NCBI RefSeq assembly: GCF_001043895.1
Contig: NZ_JTHF01000052.1
Coordinates: 1-64,000 of the forward strand
DNA length: 64,000 nt
Direction of reading: 5' to 3'
DNA from: Methylobacterium indicum
GTDB lineage: Bacteria > Pseudomonadota > Alphaproteobacteria > Rhizobiales > Beijerinckiaceae
A program made the translations under genes and the position numbers. Of this stretch, positions 28,491 to 37,761 are shown one piece after another. A model generated the notes under the pieces. That model saw only the letters and a list, made by a program, of their open reading frames with translations. It had not been told where the DNA came from and ran no database searches. Positions within the stretch are counted from its first letter, which is position 1, and each line of letters begins with the position of its first letter.

Positions 28491-28694
28491 GTCGGCTCCT
28501 TGTTCGAGCCTGCGCAACGCCTCCCGCGATCCGCCGTTCCGGCGCAGCTTGCCGCATCCTCTGCAGTGCTTTGCTAAGCAGCGGGAATCGTTCGACAAAA
28601 TTTCGGTTAACGGCCCTTAAACCCGCCTCAATTATTGTCTCTTGAGTGCCCCACGCGGGCCGGCTCGTCCGGGGGCGAAGGGGAACTCGACAGG

Positions 28695-30884
28695 ATGGCG
28701 AAGGGACGCGAGCGGACGGGTCGGGTCGAGCCCCGCTTCGAGGCGGAGGGGCCTGGGGATCCGGCCTCCCTCGACCTGCGCCTCTCGCGGGGCGATCGGG
28801 CGGGAGGCGGCGTGGCCAAGGGGACATCCAAGGGATCGGCCAAGGGGTCGACCAAGGCCGCCCCGAAGCGGGCCGCCCGCGCGGCGGCTCCTGCCCCGCG
28901 GCGGCGTCGGCGCTCGTTCCTCGGCTCCCTCGTCTACGGCACGGTGATCCTCGGCCTCTGGGGCCTCGTGGCGGTCGCCGGCATCGTCGCCTACCACGCC
29001 TCGCAGCTGCCGCCGATCGACCAGCTGGCGGTGCCGAAGCGCCCGCCCAACATCGCGATTTTGGCCGCCGACGGCTCGCTGCTCGCCAATCGCGGCGAGA
29101 CCGGCGGGCGCACGGTGAGCATCCGCGAGCTGCCGCCCTACCTGCCCCGCGCCTTCGTGGCGATCGAGGACCGGCGCTTCTACTCCCATCTCGGCATCGA
29201 TCCGGTCGGCATCGCCCGCGCCATCGGCCAGAACCTGACCCGCCGCGGCGTCGCCCAGGGCGGCTCGACCCTGACCCAGCAGCTCGCCAAGAACCTCTTC
29301 CTGACCCAGGAGCGCACCGCCTCGCGCAAGATCCAGGAGGCGATCCTCGCGCTCTGGCTCGAGCACAAGTACACCAAGGACGAGATCCTCGAACTCTACC
29401 TCAACCGGGTCTATTTCGGTGCCGGCGCCTACGGCGTCGAGGCCGCGGCCCAGCGCTACTTCGCCAAGCCCGCCAAGGACGTGACCCTGGCGGAAGCCGC
29501 GATGCTGGGCGGCCTCGTCCAGGCGCCCTCGCGGCTCGCCCCCAACCGCAACCTGCCCGCCGCCCAGGCCCGGGCCGCGCAGGTGCTGGCGGCGATGCAG
29601 GAGCTGGGCTTCGCCAAGCCCGCGGACGTGAAAGTGGCGCTGGCCCAGCCGGCCAAGCCCGCCCGGGCCAAGGGCGGCGGCTCGGCCAACTACGTCGCCG
29701 ATCTCGTGATGGACGTGCTCGACGACTACGTCGGCAAGATCGAGACCGACGTCTCGGTCCAGACCACCGTCGATCCGGGCCTGCAGGCGGTGGCCGAGCG
29801 GGCGCTGGTCGACGAGCTCAACCAGAAGGGCGCGCGCTACAATGTCGGCCAGGGCGCGGTCGTGTCGATGCGGCCCGACGGGGCGATCCGGGCGCTGATC
29901 GGCGGGCGCGACTATGCGCAGAGCCAGTTCAACCGCGCCACCACCGCCAAGCGCCAGCCCGGCTCGGCCTTCAAGCCCTTCGTCTACCTCGCGGCGATCG
30001 AGCGCGGCCTGACCCCCGACACGGTGCGGGAGGACGCGCCGATCAACATCAAGGGGTGGAACCCCGAGAACTACTCGCGCAACTACAGCGGCCCCGTGAC
30101 CCTGCGGGACGCGCTCGCCCACTCGCTCAACACCGTGGCGGTGCGGCTCGGCATGGAGGTCGGCCCCAAGGCGGTGGTGCAGACGGCCCAGCGCCTCGGC
30201 ATCACCTCGCCGCTCCAGGCCAATGCCTCGATCGCGCTCGGCACCTCCGAGGTGACGCCGCTCGAACTCGTCGGCGCCTATGCCACCTTCGCCAATGGCG
30301 GCATGGGGGTGATTCCCTACGTGATCGCCAGCGTGAAGACCGTCGACGGCCGCACCGTCTACAAGCGCGCCCCGAGCGGCCTCGGCCGGGTGATCGAGCC
30401 CCAGGCCGACGGCATGATGAACGCGATGATGCACGAGGTCTTCGTCAGCGGCACCGCCAAGAAGGGCGACATCCCGGGCTGGGAGCTCGCCGGCAAGACC
30501 GGCACCAGCCAGGATTTTCGCGATGCCTGGGTGGTCGGCTTCTCCGCCACGCTGGTGACCGGCGTCTGGCTCGGCAACGACGACGGCGAGCCGACGAAGC
30601 GGGTCTCGGGCGGCAACCTGCCGGTGGAGGTCTGGAACCGGGTGATGGTCGCGGGCCTGCGCGGCGACAAGCCGGCGCCGCTTCCCGGCGCGGCCCGCTG
30701 GCGCCGCACCAGCAACGCCGTCGCATCGGCCAATCCCGCCGAGCCGCCGACGATCGGCGGCATGATCGACGACCTCCTCGGCGGCCAGCAGCCCGCCGCC
30801 CGCCCGCAGCCGGCACCCCAGCGCGGCGGACCGACCCGGGAGGACAAGAACTTCCTCGAACGGCTGTTCGGGATCGGGGAGTGA
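28695..30884 (+). CDS. Bifunctional penicillin-binding protein 1A
   Basis: 729 residues from ATG 28695. A basic cytoplasmic tail with SKGSAKGSTK repeats and RRRRR precedes one membrane helix at about 76-100. The glycosyltransferase domain has Glu158 in EDRRFYSHLGID, plus GGSTLTQQLAKN. The transpeptidase domain has Ser424 in GSAFKP (SxxK), Ser477 in HSLN (SxN) and KTG at 601-603. It polymerises and crosslinks peptidoglycan in the periplasm. The C-terminal 40 residues are Pro/Ala/Gln-rich. Length is normal for class A PBPs in Rhizobiales. I leave the symbol blank because names differ between genera (mrcA, ponA, pbp1a). Confidence 0.93.
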   Translation: MAKGRERTGRVEPRFEAEGPGDPASLDLRLSRGDRAGGGVAKGTSKGSAKGSTKAAPKRAARAAAPAPRRRRRSFLGSLVYGTVILGLWGLVAVAGIVAYHASQLPPIDQLAVPKRPPNIAILAADGSLLANRGETGGRTVSIRELPPYLPRAFVAIEDRRFYSHLGIDPVGIARAIGQNLTRRGVAQGGSTLTQQLAKNLFLTQERTASRKIQEAILALWLEHKYTKDEILELYLNRVYFGAGAYGVEAAAQRYFAKPAKDVTLAEAAMLGGLVQAPSRLAPNRNLPAAQARAAQVLAAMQELGFAKPADVKVALAQPAKPARAKGGGSANYVADLVMDVLDDYVGKIETDVSVQTTVDPGLQAVAERALVDELNQKGARYNVGQGAVVSMRPDGAIRALIGGRDYAQSQFNRATTAKRQPGSAFKPFVYLAAIERGLTPDTVREDAPINIKGWNPENYSRNYSGPVTLRDALAHSLNTVAVRLGMEVGPKAVVQTAQRLGITSPLQANASIALGTSEVTPLELVGAYATFANGGMGVIPYVIASVKTVDGRTVYKRAPSGLGRVIEPQADGMMNAMMHEVFVSGTAKKGDIPGWELAGKTGTSQDFRDAWVVGFSATLVTGVWLGNDDGEPTKRVSGGNLPVEVWNRVMVAGLRGDKPAPLPGAARWRRTSNAVASANPAEPPTIGGMIDDLLGGQQPAARPQPAPQRGGPTREDKNFLERLFGIGE

Positions 30885-30980
30885 TACCGACGGTCGTTGA
30901 ATACGACCTTTGGTTCCGTTCTCGAATTGTCGCCGAGCCTTTGACCGGGCATCGACAGTTCGAGATGGTTCGTCGGTCCC

Positions 30981-31008
30981 GTCGATCTCGGGCAAGCCCG
31001 AGATCGAC
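30981..31008 (+). terminator. Perfect hairpin downstream of PBP1A
   Basis: GTCGATCTCGGGC and GCCCGAGATCGAC give a perfect 13-bp inverted repeat separated by AA, ending in TTGATGCG. It lies about 95 bases after the PBP1A stop and 50 bases before the end of the opposite gene. It may serve as a terminator for both, or may be a dispersed palindrome of the genome. Confidence 0.5.
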
Positions 31009-31057
31009 TTGATGCGCTAGGATCGTGGGCCGGTGGGATGAGGCGAGCGCCGCCCGT

Positions 31058-31411
31058 TCAGTCCGCGAATTCCTCGATCGCATCCACCTTGCCCGGGTAG
31101 AAGGCGAGGTGATCCTTGATCGCCGCCACCGCCGGAAACGGGTCCTCGTAGCTCCAGACCGCGTTCGCCCGCTCCAGCCCGCCGGCGGTGAGGGAGAAGT
31201 AGCTGGCATCGCCCTTGTGCGGGCAATGCGTGCGGTGCGCGGTGCGCGCGAAGAGATCCAGTTCCGCATCCTCGCGCGGGATGTAGAGCACCGGCGGCAT
31301 GGCGCCCTCGCGCAGGGTCAGCGCCCGGGTCGTCTCGGCGACGATCGTGCCGCCGAGCATCACGCGGATCCGGTGCGGGTTCGGCGTGATCGTGATGGAC
31401 CTGTCCGTCAT
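31058..31411 (-). CDS. DUF427-family protein
   Basis: 117 residues from ATG 31411, overlapping the stop of the upstream methyltransferase gene by four bases (ATGA). The family pattern is visible: RIRVMLGGTIVAETTRAL, PPVLYIPREDAELDLF, THCPHKGDASYFSL, AVWSYEDPFPAVAAIKDHLAFYPGKVDA. DUF427 proteins are small beta-rich cytoplasmic proteins without established function. The TxCPxKG motif is the most conserved part and could bind a ligand. Coupling to a SAM methyltransferase suggests a joint pathway. Confidence 0.85.
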   Translation of the reverse strand: MTDRSITITPNPHRIRVMLGGTIVAETTRALTLREGAMPPVLYIPREDAELDLFARTAHRTHCPHKGDASYFSLTAGGLERANAVWSYEDPFPAVAAIKDHLAFYPGKVDAIEEFAD

Positions 31412-32289
31412 GACGGCTCCTTGCGTTCGACGGTGCCGAGGGCGTCGGCCAGCCGCGCCTGGGCGCTGCCCGGCCGCAACGGCTTCTGCTGGCTCTCGTG
31501 CGGCACCCAGCCCGAGAGCCAGATCATCTCGAACGTCGCCCGGATGCGCCCGTCCGGATCGGCGAAGCGTTCGGCGTACAGGGTGGCGGCCCGCATCAGG
31601 GTCTCCCGGCGCAGGGCGCCGCGGCGCTCCCGCAGGGCGTTGGTGAGCCCCATGGCGCGCAGGTCGCGCATCAGCCCGAACGGATCGCCGTAGCGCACCG
31701 TCACGGTCTCGACATCGGTGACCGGCAGGGCGAAGCCGGCGCGCTGGAGCAGGCCGCCGATGTCGCGCACCTCCGCGAAGGGCGCCACCCGGGGGCTGGC
31801 CCCGCCCTCGATCTCGCTCTCGGCCTGGGTGAGCACCTGGCGCAGCTCGGTCAGCGTGCGGCCGCCGAGAAGGCAGCCGACGAACAGCCCGTCGGCCCGC
31901 AAGGCCCGGCGGACCTGCACCAGGGCGCCCGGCAGGTCGTTGGCGTGCTGGAGCGCCAGCAGCGACACGGCGAGGTCGAAGCTTCCGTCGCCGAACGGCA
32001 GGGTTTCGGGGTCGCCCACCGCGACCGCAAGGCCCGGGTCGCCCGCCTCCGCCACGGGAGCGAGGCGGGTGACGGAGCCCGCCCGCCCGCTTGCCCGGAG
32101 CCAGGACGCGGCGGCCGGGACCGGGGTGGCGAGGTCGAGGGCGCGGGGAAATTCCCGCAGCACCGCGCCGAGGCGGTCGGTCAGGTCGTCGACCGCCCGC
32201 GCGACCAGGAAGTCGGCGAAGCCGGCGCGGCGGGCGCGGGCGAGCCGCTTGCGGATCAGGGGGGTGTCGAACAGGAGCGGCGAAGACAT
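31408..32289 (-). CDS. SAM-dependent methyltransferase (BioC/NDUFAF5-like)
   Basis: 293 residues from ATG 32289. It begins LLFDTPLIRKRLARARR, typical of the group that includes BioC and the mitochondrial complex I factor NDUFAF5. The SAM motifs are partial: a post-motif ETLPFGDGSFDLAVSLLALQ is clear, while the first glycine-rich loop (ALDLATPVPAAASWLRA) is degenerate. The C-terminal MIWLSGWVPHESQQKPLRPG is also typical of NDUFAF5 homologues. NDUFAF5 is known to hydroxylate an Arg of complex I subunit NDUFS7. Whether the bacterial protein does so is inference. It is coupled to the DUF427 gene. Confidence 0.78.
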   Translation of the reverse strand: MSSPLLFDTPLIRKRLARARRAGFADFLVARAVDDLTDRLGAVLREFPRALDLATPVPAAASWLRASGRAGSVTRLAPVAEAGDPGLAVAVGDPETLPFGDGSFDLAVSLLALQHANDLPGALVQVRRALRADGLFVGCLLGGRTLTELRQVLTQAESEIEGGASPRVAPFAEVRDIGGLLQRAGFALPVTDVETVTVRYGDPFGLMRDLRAMGLTNALRERRGALRRETLMRAATLYAERFADPDGRIRATFEMIWLSGWVPHESQQKPLRPGSAQARLADALGTVERKEPS

Positions 32290-32423
32290 CGCCCGCTAGA
32301 TGGCGCGGGACCGGGCGCTGCGCCAGGGCCGGCATGCCCGCGGGATCGGAAAGCCGGTCCGGGACGGATCTGCGACCCCCTGCCCTTGCCGAATTGGTCA
32401 CCGAATCGAGATATGAGGGCCTG

Positions 32424-33356
32424 GTGACCCGCCCCCCTCTCCTCCTCGCGGCCTGGCTCCTCGCGGCCTGCGCCCTTCCGGTCGTCGCGGCCGCCGCGCC
32501 GGCGCGGCCGGCGCCTGCGTCGGAGAGCAAGGAATCAGGAACCAAGGAATCGGGGGGCCGGGAATCGGGCGGCAAGGAGGAGACGGTCGAGCAGGCCCTG
32601 TGCCGCCTGATCGAGGGCGCGGCGCAATCGAAGGGGCTGCCGGTCGCCTTCCTGACCCGGCTGATCTGGCGCGAGAGCAGCTTCCGGCCCGGCGTGGTGA
32701 GCCCCGCGGGCGCGCAAGGGGTGGCGCAGTTCATGCCCGGCACGGCGCAGGAGCGCGGCCTCACCGACCCGTTCGACCCCGAACAGGCGATTCCCGCCGC
32801 GGCCCGCTTCCTCCTCGACCTGCGCGCCCGCTTCGGCAATCTCGGCCTCGCCGCGGCGGCCTACAATGGCGGGCCCGGCCGCGTCTCGGCCTGGCTCGCC
32901 GGGACCGGCGGCCTGCCGGCGGAGACCCGCGCCTATGTCGCGGCGATCACCGGGCGCAGCGCCGAGGACTGGGCGGCCGCCGCCAAGGAGGCGCCGAAGG
33001 GCGACCTGACCGAGCCGGAGGGCACCCGCTGCCTGCAGGTGACGGCGGCCCTGCGCATCCGCGGCCGCACCGAGACCTTCTTCGCGGGCGCTGCCGCCAC
33101 CCTGGCGCCCTGGGGCGTCCAGCTCGCCGGCAATTTCTCGAAGTCGATCGCGCTGGCAAGCTTCGGCCGGGCCCGCGACCGCTACGCGACGATCCTCGGC
33201 GACGTGCGCCCGATGGTCATCGGCACCCGGCTGCGCCACCGCGGTACCCGGGCGTTCTATCGCATCCGCGTGCCCTCCGAGACCCGCGCCAGCGCCGAGA
33301 CCCTGTGCAACCGCATCCGCGGCGTCGGCGGCGCCTGCATCGTCCTGAAAACCTGA
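32424..33356 (+). CDS. Exported lytic transglycosylase with C-terminal SPOR-like segment
   Basis: 310 residues from GTG 32424. Signal peptide (LLLAAWLLAACALPVVAAAA) is followed by a short Ser/Lys/Glu/Gly repeat linker (ESKESGTKESGGRESGG). The SLT domain has catalytic Glu84 in IWRESSFRP, GAQGVAQFMPGTA and AAAYNGGPGRV. The last 70 residues (FYRIRVPSETRASAETLCNRIRGVGGACIVL) look like a SPOR peptidoglycan-binding domain. The enzyme cleaves glycan strands to 1,6-anhydromuramic ends, possibly at division or secretion sites. A lipobox-like LAAC in the signal could instead make it a lipoprotein. Confidence 0.87.
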   Translation: MTRPPLLLAAWLLAACALPVVAAAAPARPAPASESKESGTKESGGRESGGKEETVEQALCRLIEGAAQSKGLPVAFLTRLIWRESSFRPGVVSPAGAQGVAQFMPGTAQERGLTDPFDPEQAIPAAARFLLDLRARFGNLGLAAAAYNGGPGRVSAWLAGTGGLPAETRAYVAAITGRSAEDWAAAAKEAPKGDLTEPEGTRCLQVTAALRIRGRTETFFAGAAATLAPWGVQLAGNFSKSIALASFGRARDRYATILGDVRPMVIGTRLRHRGTRAFYRIRVPSETRASAETLCNRIRGVGGACIVLKT

Positions 33357-33462
33357 GGTTCATGCCGTGTCACCCAAATGGGTGATGACACGCAAGCTGC
33401 CCCCCTGTTTCGTTCGAGAGCCGACAGAATGTCGCGCGGCGGGCGAGCAAGGGAGGAGTCCC

Positions 33463-33708
33463 ATGAAGTTCGGCGATGGCGTGCCCCGATGGGCCCGGAG
33501 GCGGGTCGAACGGCACATGATGCGCCACGGCGACGGCCGGATCGTGCGCTGGATGGCGTTCGGTGCCGGGTCGCGGCGCGGCGGCGTCGGCGAGGGGGCG
33601 GCCGGGGCGGCATCGGCCGAGTGGTCCGGGAACGTGGTTCCCTTCATCCGCCGGCCGGTCTCCGGCCCGGGCGAGACCGCCCCGCCGCTCGACGCGACGG
33701 GGTCGTGA
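33463..33708 (+). CDS. Small basic protein of unknown function
   Basis: 81 residues from ATG 33463, preceded by GGGAGGAG at good spacing, which argues that it is translated. The N-terminal half is strongly basic (RWARRRVERHMMRHGDGRIVR) and the rest is Gly/Ala/Pro-rich. No membrane segment and no family known. It may bind nucleic acid or membranes. Confidence 0.5.
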   Translation: MKFGDGVPRWARRRVERHMMRHGDGRIVRWMAFGAGSRRGGVGEGAAGAASAEWSGNVVPFIRRPVSGPGETAPPLDATGS

Positions 33709-33746
33709 TCGACAAAAACCGGTCGATCGACATCTGACGTTCGATC

Positions 33747-33775
33747 GGAACCGGCGCCGGGGCGGCGCCGGTTCC
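33747..33775. terminator. Strong 12-bp hairpin between convergent genes
   Basis: GGAACCGGCGCC and GGCGCCGGTTCC pair perfectly around GGGGC, three bases beyond the phosphofructokinase stop and 38 bases beyond the small gene on the other strand. It probably terminates both. No T-tract on either side. Confidence 0.65.
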
Positions 33776-33777
33776 CG

Positions 33778-34983
33778 TCAACCGTGAGGCTGGCCGATCT
33801 CGTCCAGCATCCCGGTGAACCAGGGCGCGCTCGGATCGAACGCCTTGCCGCCGCGGATGCGCGGGAACTCGATCGCCCGCAGGCGACCCCCGTGCTCCTC
33901 GTCGTGGCCGATCACGCCGGAGACGCCGGCGAGGCCGCACTCCACCGCGTAGTCGACCATGCCCTGGATCAGCCGCAGGTCGTCCGCGTTCGGCGCCGCC
34001 GAGCGGCCGAAATGGCCGGATTTCAGCACGAGCGACTTCTCCGCCCCGATCATCGGCGCGAAGCGGTCGGCAAACCACTTGCCGACATTGACCGTGTCGA
34101 TCTTGACGTGGCCGAAGGGATCGCGGCCCAGCACCTCGCCGCGCCCCTCGATCTCGGCGACGATCTCGTCGAGGCCGGCCCCTTCGCTCAAGAAGATCGT
34201 CACGCAATCCTTGGCGTCGAGCCGGGCCTTCAGCCGCGCCGCCTCCCGGGCGATGTCGAGGGGCATCTCGGGCAGGTAGACCGCGTCCACCTCCTTGTGC
34301 GCCCGGTCGAGCCCGAATTCCGGCACGAACGCGGTGCGGTCGAGCCGGTCGCGATAGGCTCGGGCCGTCGCGGCGGTGAGCCAGCCGCATTTGCGGCCCA
34401 TGATCTCGTGGACGATCAGCATGCGCGGGTTGGCGCTCTGCTCGTTGACGATGTTCTCGGCGAAGAGCGCGCCCTGCTCGGCCGCCGTCCAGGCCCCGAG
34501 CGTCTGGCGGATCGGCACCACGTCGTTGTCGATGGTCTTGGGCAGACCGACGACGGTCAGGTGGTAGCCGTTGGCCTCGAGATAGGCCGCGAGATCGGCC
34601 GCCGTGGTGTTGGTGTCGTCGCCGCCGATCGTGTGCAGCACGCTCACCCGGTCGCGGGCGAGCTGGTCGGCCGCCACCTTGAGCGGATCCTGCCCCTCCT
34701 TGACCAGACCGCGCTTCACGCAATCCTTGACGTTGGTGAGCTTGATCCGGCTGTTGCCGAGCGGCGAGCCGCCGTGGCGCAGCAGGAGATGGGCCTTCGC
34801 CCGCACCTCCGGGGTGACCGGGATGCGGTCGCCGAGGAGCAGGCCCTTGTAGCCGCTGCGATAGCCGATGATCTCGGCCTCCGGCGCCAGGTCGGTGTAG
34901 CGGGCGATCAGCCCGCCGACCGCCGCCGACAGGCACGGGGCGAGGCCGCCCGCGGTGAGCATGGCGATCTTCAGGGTAGGCAT
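33778..34983 (-). CDS. pfp: Pyrophosphate-dependent 6-phosphofructokinase
   Basis: 401 residues from the second of two adjacent ATGs (34986 and 34983); the second is better spaced from GGAG. The PFK fold starts IAMLTAGGLAPCLSAAVGG. The phosphate-donor motif reads GGDDTN at 120-125 where ATP enzymes have GGDGS/T; this second Asp and PKTIDND at 148-154 mark the PPi-dependent class. EIMGRKCGWLT binds the sugar phosphate. It reversibly interconverts fructose 6-phosphate and fructose 1,6-bisphosphate using PPi, so it can serve glycolysis, gluconeogenesis or a sedoheptulose route. It stands alone. Confidence 0.9.
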   Translation of the reverse strand: MPTLKIAMLTAGGLAPCLSAAVGGLIARYTDLAPEAEIIGYRSGYKGLLLGDRIPVTPEVRAKAHLLLRHGGSPLGNSRIKLTNVKDCVKRGLVKEGQDPLKVAADQLARDRVSVLHTIGGDDTNTTAADLAAYLEANGYHLTVVGLPKTIDNDVVPIRQTLGAWTAAEQGALFAENIVNEQSANPRMLIVHEIMGRKCGWLTAATARAYRDRLDRTAFVPEFGLDRAHKEVDAVYLPEMPLDIAREAARLKARLDAKDCVTIFLSEGAGLDEIVAEIEGRGEVLGRDPFGHVKIDTVNVGKWFADRFAPMIGAEKSLVLKSGHFGRSAAPNADDLRLIQGMVDYAVECGLAGVSGVIGHDEEHGGRLRAIEFPRIRGGKAFDPSAPWFTGMLDEIGQPHG

Positions 34984-35051
34984 CATGGGCTCCGCATGTC
35001 CGACGCGAAGCCCATAGTGGGCCGAATGGCCCTCCGGTCCAGCCCCCGGGC

Positions 35052-35909
35052 TCAGTCCTTGTCGAGGCTGAGGTCCGGCGCCTCGGGATTCTTCATGCCG
35101 ACGACGTGGTAGCCGGCATCGACGTGCAGGATCTCGCCGGTCATGCCGCGGGACATGTCGGAGATCAGGTAGGCGGCGGTCTCGCCGACCTCGTCGATCG
35201 TCACGGTGCGCCGCAGGGGGGCGTTGTACTCGTTCCACTTCAGGATGTAGCGGAAATCGCCGATGCCGGAGGCGGCGAGCGTCTTGATCGGGCCGGCCGA
35301 GATCGCGTTGACGCGGATCTTCTGCGGGCCGAGATCGGCCGCGAGGTAGCGCACCGAGGCCTCGAGCGCGGCCTTGGCGACGCCCATCACGTTGTAGTGC
35401 GGCATCCACTTCTCGGCGCCGTAATAGGTCAGCGTGAGGAGCGAGCCGCCGTTGCGCATCAGCTTCTCGGCCCGCTGGGCCACGGCCGTGAACGAGTAGC
35501 AGGAGATCAGCAGCGACTTCGAGAAGTTCGCCTCGCTGGTCTCGATGTAGCGGCCGGTCAGCTCGTCCTTGTCCGAGAAGGCGATGCAGTGGATGACGAA
35601 GTCGATCCCCTCGGGGAAGTGCCGGCCGGTGGCCTCGAAGGCCGCGTCGATCGAGGCCGGATCGGTCACGTCGCAATGGCCGACCACCGCCGCGTCGAGC
35701 TCGCGGGCGAGCGGCTCGACGCGCTTCTTCAGCGCCTCGCCCTGGTAGGTGAAGGCCAGCTCGGCGCCATGCTGGTGGGCGCTCTTGGCGATGCCCCAGG
35801 CGATCGAGCGGTTGTTGGCGACGCCGAGCACGAGGCCGCGCTTGCCGGCGAGGAGCCCGGTGCGGGGCTGCCCGTCATCCTGTACCTGTGCCCGGTTGGA
35901 GTCAGCCAT
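35052..35909 (-). CDS. fabI: Enoyl-[acyl-carrier-protein] reductase (NADH) FabI
   Basis: 285 residues from ATG 35909. It shows GVANNRSIAWGIAKSAHQHG for NAD binding, Tyr162, and the catalytic Tyr172-x6-Lys179 pair (YNVMGVAK). The tail reads YLISDMSRGMTGEILHVDAGYHVVGM, the FabI C-terminal signature. It reduces trans-2-enoyl-ACP in the last step of each fatty acid elongation round and is the target of triclosan-type inhibitors. The N-terminal 18 residues are an extra hydrophilic lead. It follows the PFK gene on the same strand 60 bases upstream, though a common transcript is uncertain. Confidence 0.94.
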   Translation of the reverse strand: MADSNRAQVQDDGQPRTGLLAGKRGLVLGVANNRSIAWGIAKSAHQHGAELAFTYQGEALKKRVEPLARELDAAVVGHCDVTDPASIDAAFEATGRHFPEGIDFVIHCIAFSDKDELTGRYIETSEANFSKSLLISCYSFTAVAQRAEKLMRNGGSLLTLTYYGAEKWMPHYNVMGVAKAALEASVRYLAADLGPQKIRVNAISAGPIKTLAASGIGDFRYILKWNEYNAPLRRTVTIDEVGETAAYLISDMSRGMTGEILHVDAGYHVVGMKNPEAPDLSLDKD

Positions 35910-36054
35910 GAGTCACCCAAAGAACAGCCGCCACGCGGAGCACGCGGCGGCAGGTCGGACCCGGCCGTGCATGGCTCCCCAGCGGCTTCCTTAACCGACG
36001 CCCGCGGGCGACGGAAGTGCGCCGGCTCCGGTAATGCCGCGCGCAACCCGCGGT

Positions 36055-36987
36055 TCAGCTCGCCGCGGCCGCCGCCCGGCGCTTGCGGGCGAACTCGGTC
36101 AGGGCCTCGTCGGCGGTCGCCGGCAGGGTGACGGCGATGGTGGCCAGAAGGTCGCCGCGGGTGCCGTCCTTCTTCGGCAGGCCCTTGCCGCGCAGGCGGA
36201 AGACCCGGCCGGAGCTGGTCATGGGCGGGATCTTCATCTCGACCGCGCCGGTCAGGGTCTGGATCCGGATCGGCCCGCCGAGCACCGCATCCTCGAGCGG
36301 CACCTCGGCGGAGGTGCGCAGGTCCGCGCCCTCGATCTGGAAGCGCGAATCGGGCGCGAAGCGGATGGTGAGGAGCGCGTCGCCCGGCTCGGCGCCGTGG
36401 GCACCCGGATAACCGAGGCCGCGCAGGCGGATGACCTGCCCGTCGACCACGCCCTTGGGCACCACCACGTCGACCTCGCGGCCGCTCGGCAGGTTGAGGC
36501 GGAGCTTGGCCTCCCCCACCACCTGATCGAGGCCGACCGTCAGCTCGGCGGCCACGTCCTCGCCCTTCTGGGGCGCGCCGCGGCCGGCCCCGCCGGAGCG
36601 GAACGCCTCGCCGAACAGGTGCGAGAAGATTTCTTCGCCGAAGCCGCCGGCGGCCCCGCCGCCCGCGCCGCCCCGGCCGCGCGCCATCGATTCGAAGTCG
36701 AACCCGCCGGCCCCGCCGCCGCGCCCGGCGCCGCCGCCGAAGCCCTCGAAGCCGGTGAAGCGGGGCTTGCCGTCGCCGTCGATGGCGCCGCGGTCGAACT
36801 GCTCGCGCTTCTTGGCGTCGCCCAGGATCTCGTAGGCTTGGTTGACCTCCGAGAAGCGGTCCTGCGCCTTGGCGTCGTTCTTGTTGCGGTCGGGGTGGTA
36901 GGCCTTGGCGAGCTTGCGGAAGGCCTTCTTGATCTCCGCCTCGTCGGCCGAACGGCTCACGCCGAGTACGTCGTATGGGTTGCGCAT
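36055..36987 (-). CDS. DnaJ/CbpA-type co-chaperone
   Basis: 310 residues from ATG 36987. Residues 1-70 are a J domain with HPD in [10 protein letters not shown] Gly/Phe-rich region of about 60 residues follows ([17 protein letters not shown]), then the C-terminal substrate-binding domains with [19 protein letters not shown] and [10 protein letters not shown]. The Cys-rich zinc domain of canonical DnaJ is absent, so this is a CbpA-like (type B) co-chaperone. It stimulates the ATPase of DnaK and delivers clients. Symbol left blank as annotation varies (cbpA, dnaJ). Confidence 0.9.
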   Translation of the reverse strand: MRNPYDVLGVSRSADEAEIKKAFRKLAKAYHPDRNKNDAKAQDRFSEVNQAYEILGDAKKREQFDRGAIDGDGKPRFTGFEGFGGGAGRGGGAGGFDFESMARGRGGAGGGAAGGFGEEIFSHLFGEAFRSGGAGRGAPQKGEDVAAELTVGLDQVVGEAKLRLNLPSGREVDVVVPKGVVDGQVIRLRGLGYPGAHGAEPGDALLTIRFAPDSRFQIEGADLRTSAEVPLEDAVLGGPIRIQTLTGAVEMKIPPMTSSGRVFRLRGKGLPKKDGTRGDLLATIAVTLPATADEALTEFARKRRAAAAAS

Positions 36988-37160
36988 GGCGATCCGATGG
37001 CGATTCGAGCGGCTCCGATCCGGCGCGTCACGGGCGGGAGCGGGGCCGCGGCTTGAAAGAGATGAGCCCTATCTGGCGACCCTGTTGCCGGATTGCAACG
37101 CAGGCGGAGCGGGACGCCGCGAGGTTACGTCACTTCCCGCGCGAGCGCCAACGATCCGGC

Positions 37161-37640
37161 TCAGCCCGGCTTCGTCGAGGCCTTGAGGCTCTTGAGCTCC
37201 CAGGCGCCGCCGGACGGACGGCAACCGGTGCCGCGCACGAAGCGGTTGCTGCCCGGCCCGATCACCGAGGCGAGGAAGCCGCGGCAGATCTCGTCGTTCT
37301 TCACGAAGGGCAGCCCGGTCGGGTTGATCATGCCGCGCATGCCCGAATCCGGGTTGTCCCACTTCACCGGCTGGCCGTTGCCCTGCGGGTCGAGGGCGAC
37401 GGAGAGGGCCGCCTTGGCCCGGCGCCAATCCTCGCCCGAGAGGTCGGAGCCGAAACTCTTCGGCGCCGCCGGCTCGATGCTGCCGGTGCTCTCGGGCTCC
37501 GGCGGGGCCGCGTCCACCTGCGGGGTGAACATGATGAGCGGCTGGCTGCAGCCGCCGAGCGCCAGGACGCCGCCGAGCACGCCCGCCGCGCAGGCGAGCC
37601 CGAGCGTCACCGAACCGACTTTACACGCACCGCGACGCAT
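37161..37640 (-). CDS. RT0821/Lpp0805-family surface lipoprotein
   Basis: 159 residues from ATG 37640. The signal sequence ends in the lipobox LGGC, so the mature protein is lipid-anchored. The mature part follows the family pattern: LSGEDWRRAKAALSVALDPQG, NGQPVKWDNPDSGMRGMINP, then CRGFLASVIGPGSNRFVRGTGCRPSGGAWEL with two Cys probably disulfide-bonded. The family is widespread in Rickettsiales and Rhizobiales and its function is unknown. It is divergent from pdxH. Confidence 0.8.
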   Translation of the reverse strand: MRRGACKVGSVTLGLACAAGVLGGVLALGGCSQPLIMFTPQVDAAPPEPESTGSIEPAAPKSFGSDLSGEDWRRAKAALSVALDPQGNGQPVKWDNPDSGMRGMINPTGLPFVKNDEICRGFLASVIGPGSNRFVRGTGCRPSGGAWELKSLKASTKPG

Positions 37641-37761
37641 TACACCTAATCTCAAGACCGGACGGCCCGCCGCGACGCATCACCTTGCGACGCCGACCCG
37701 CCCCCGGTTCGGTTGTCACAGCGGCACTCGAACGGAGTGCCAATTGGGTAAGGACGATGCC

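Noticed and set aside
28607-28620. CtrA-like box TTAA-CGGCCC-TTAA before PBP1A
   Set aside because: Spacing is 6 instead of the usual 7 bases and TTAA pairs are not rare enough in intergenic DNA to be convincing alone.
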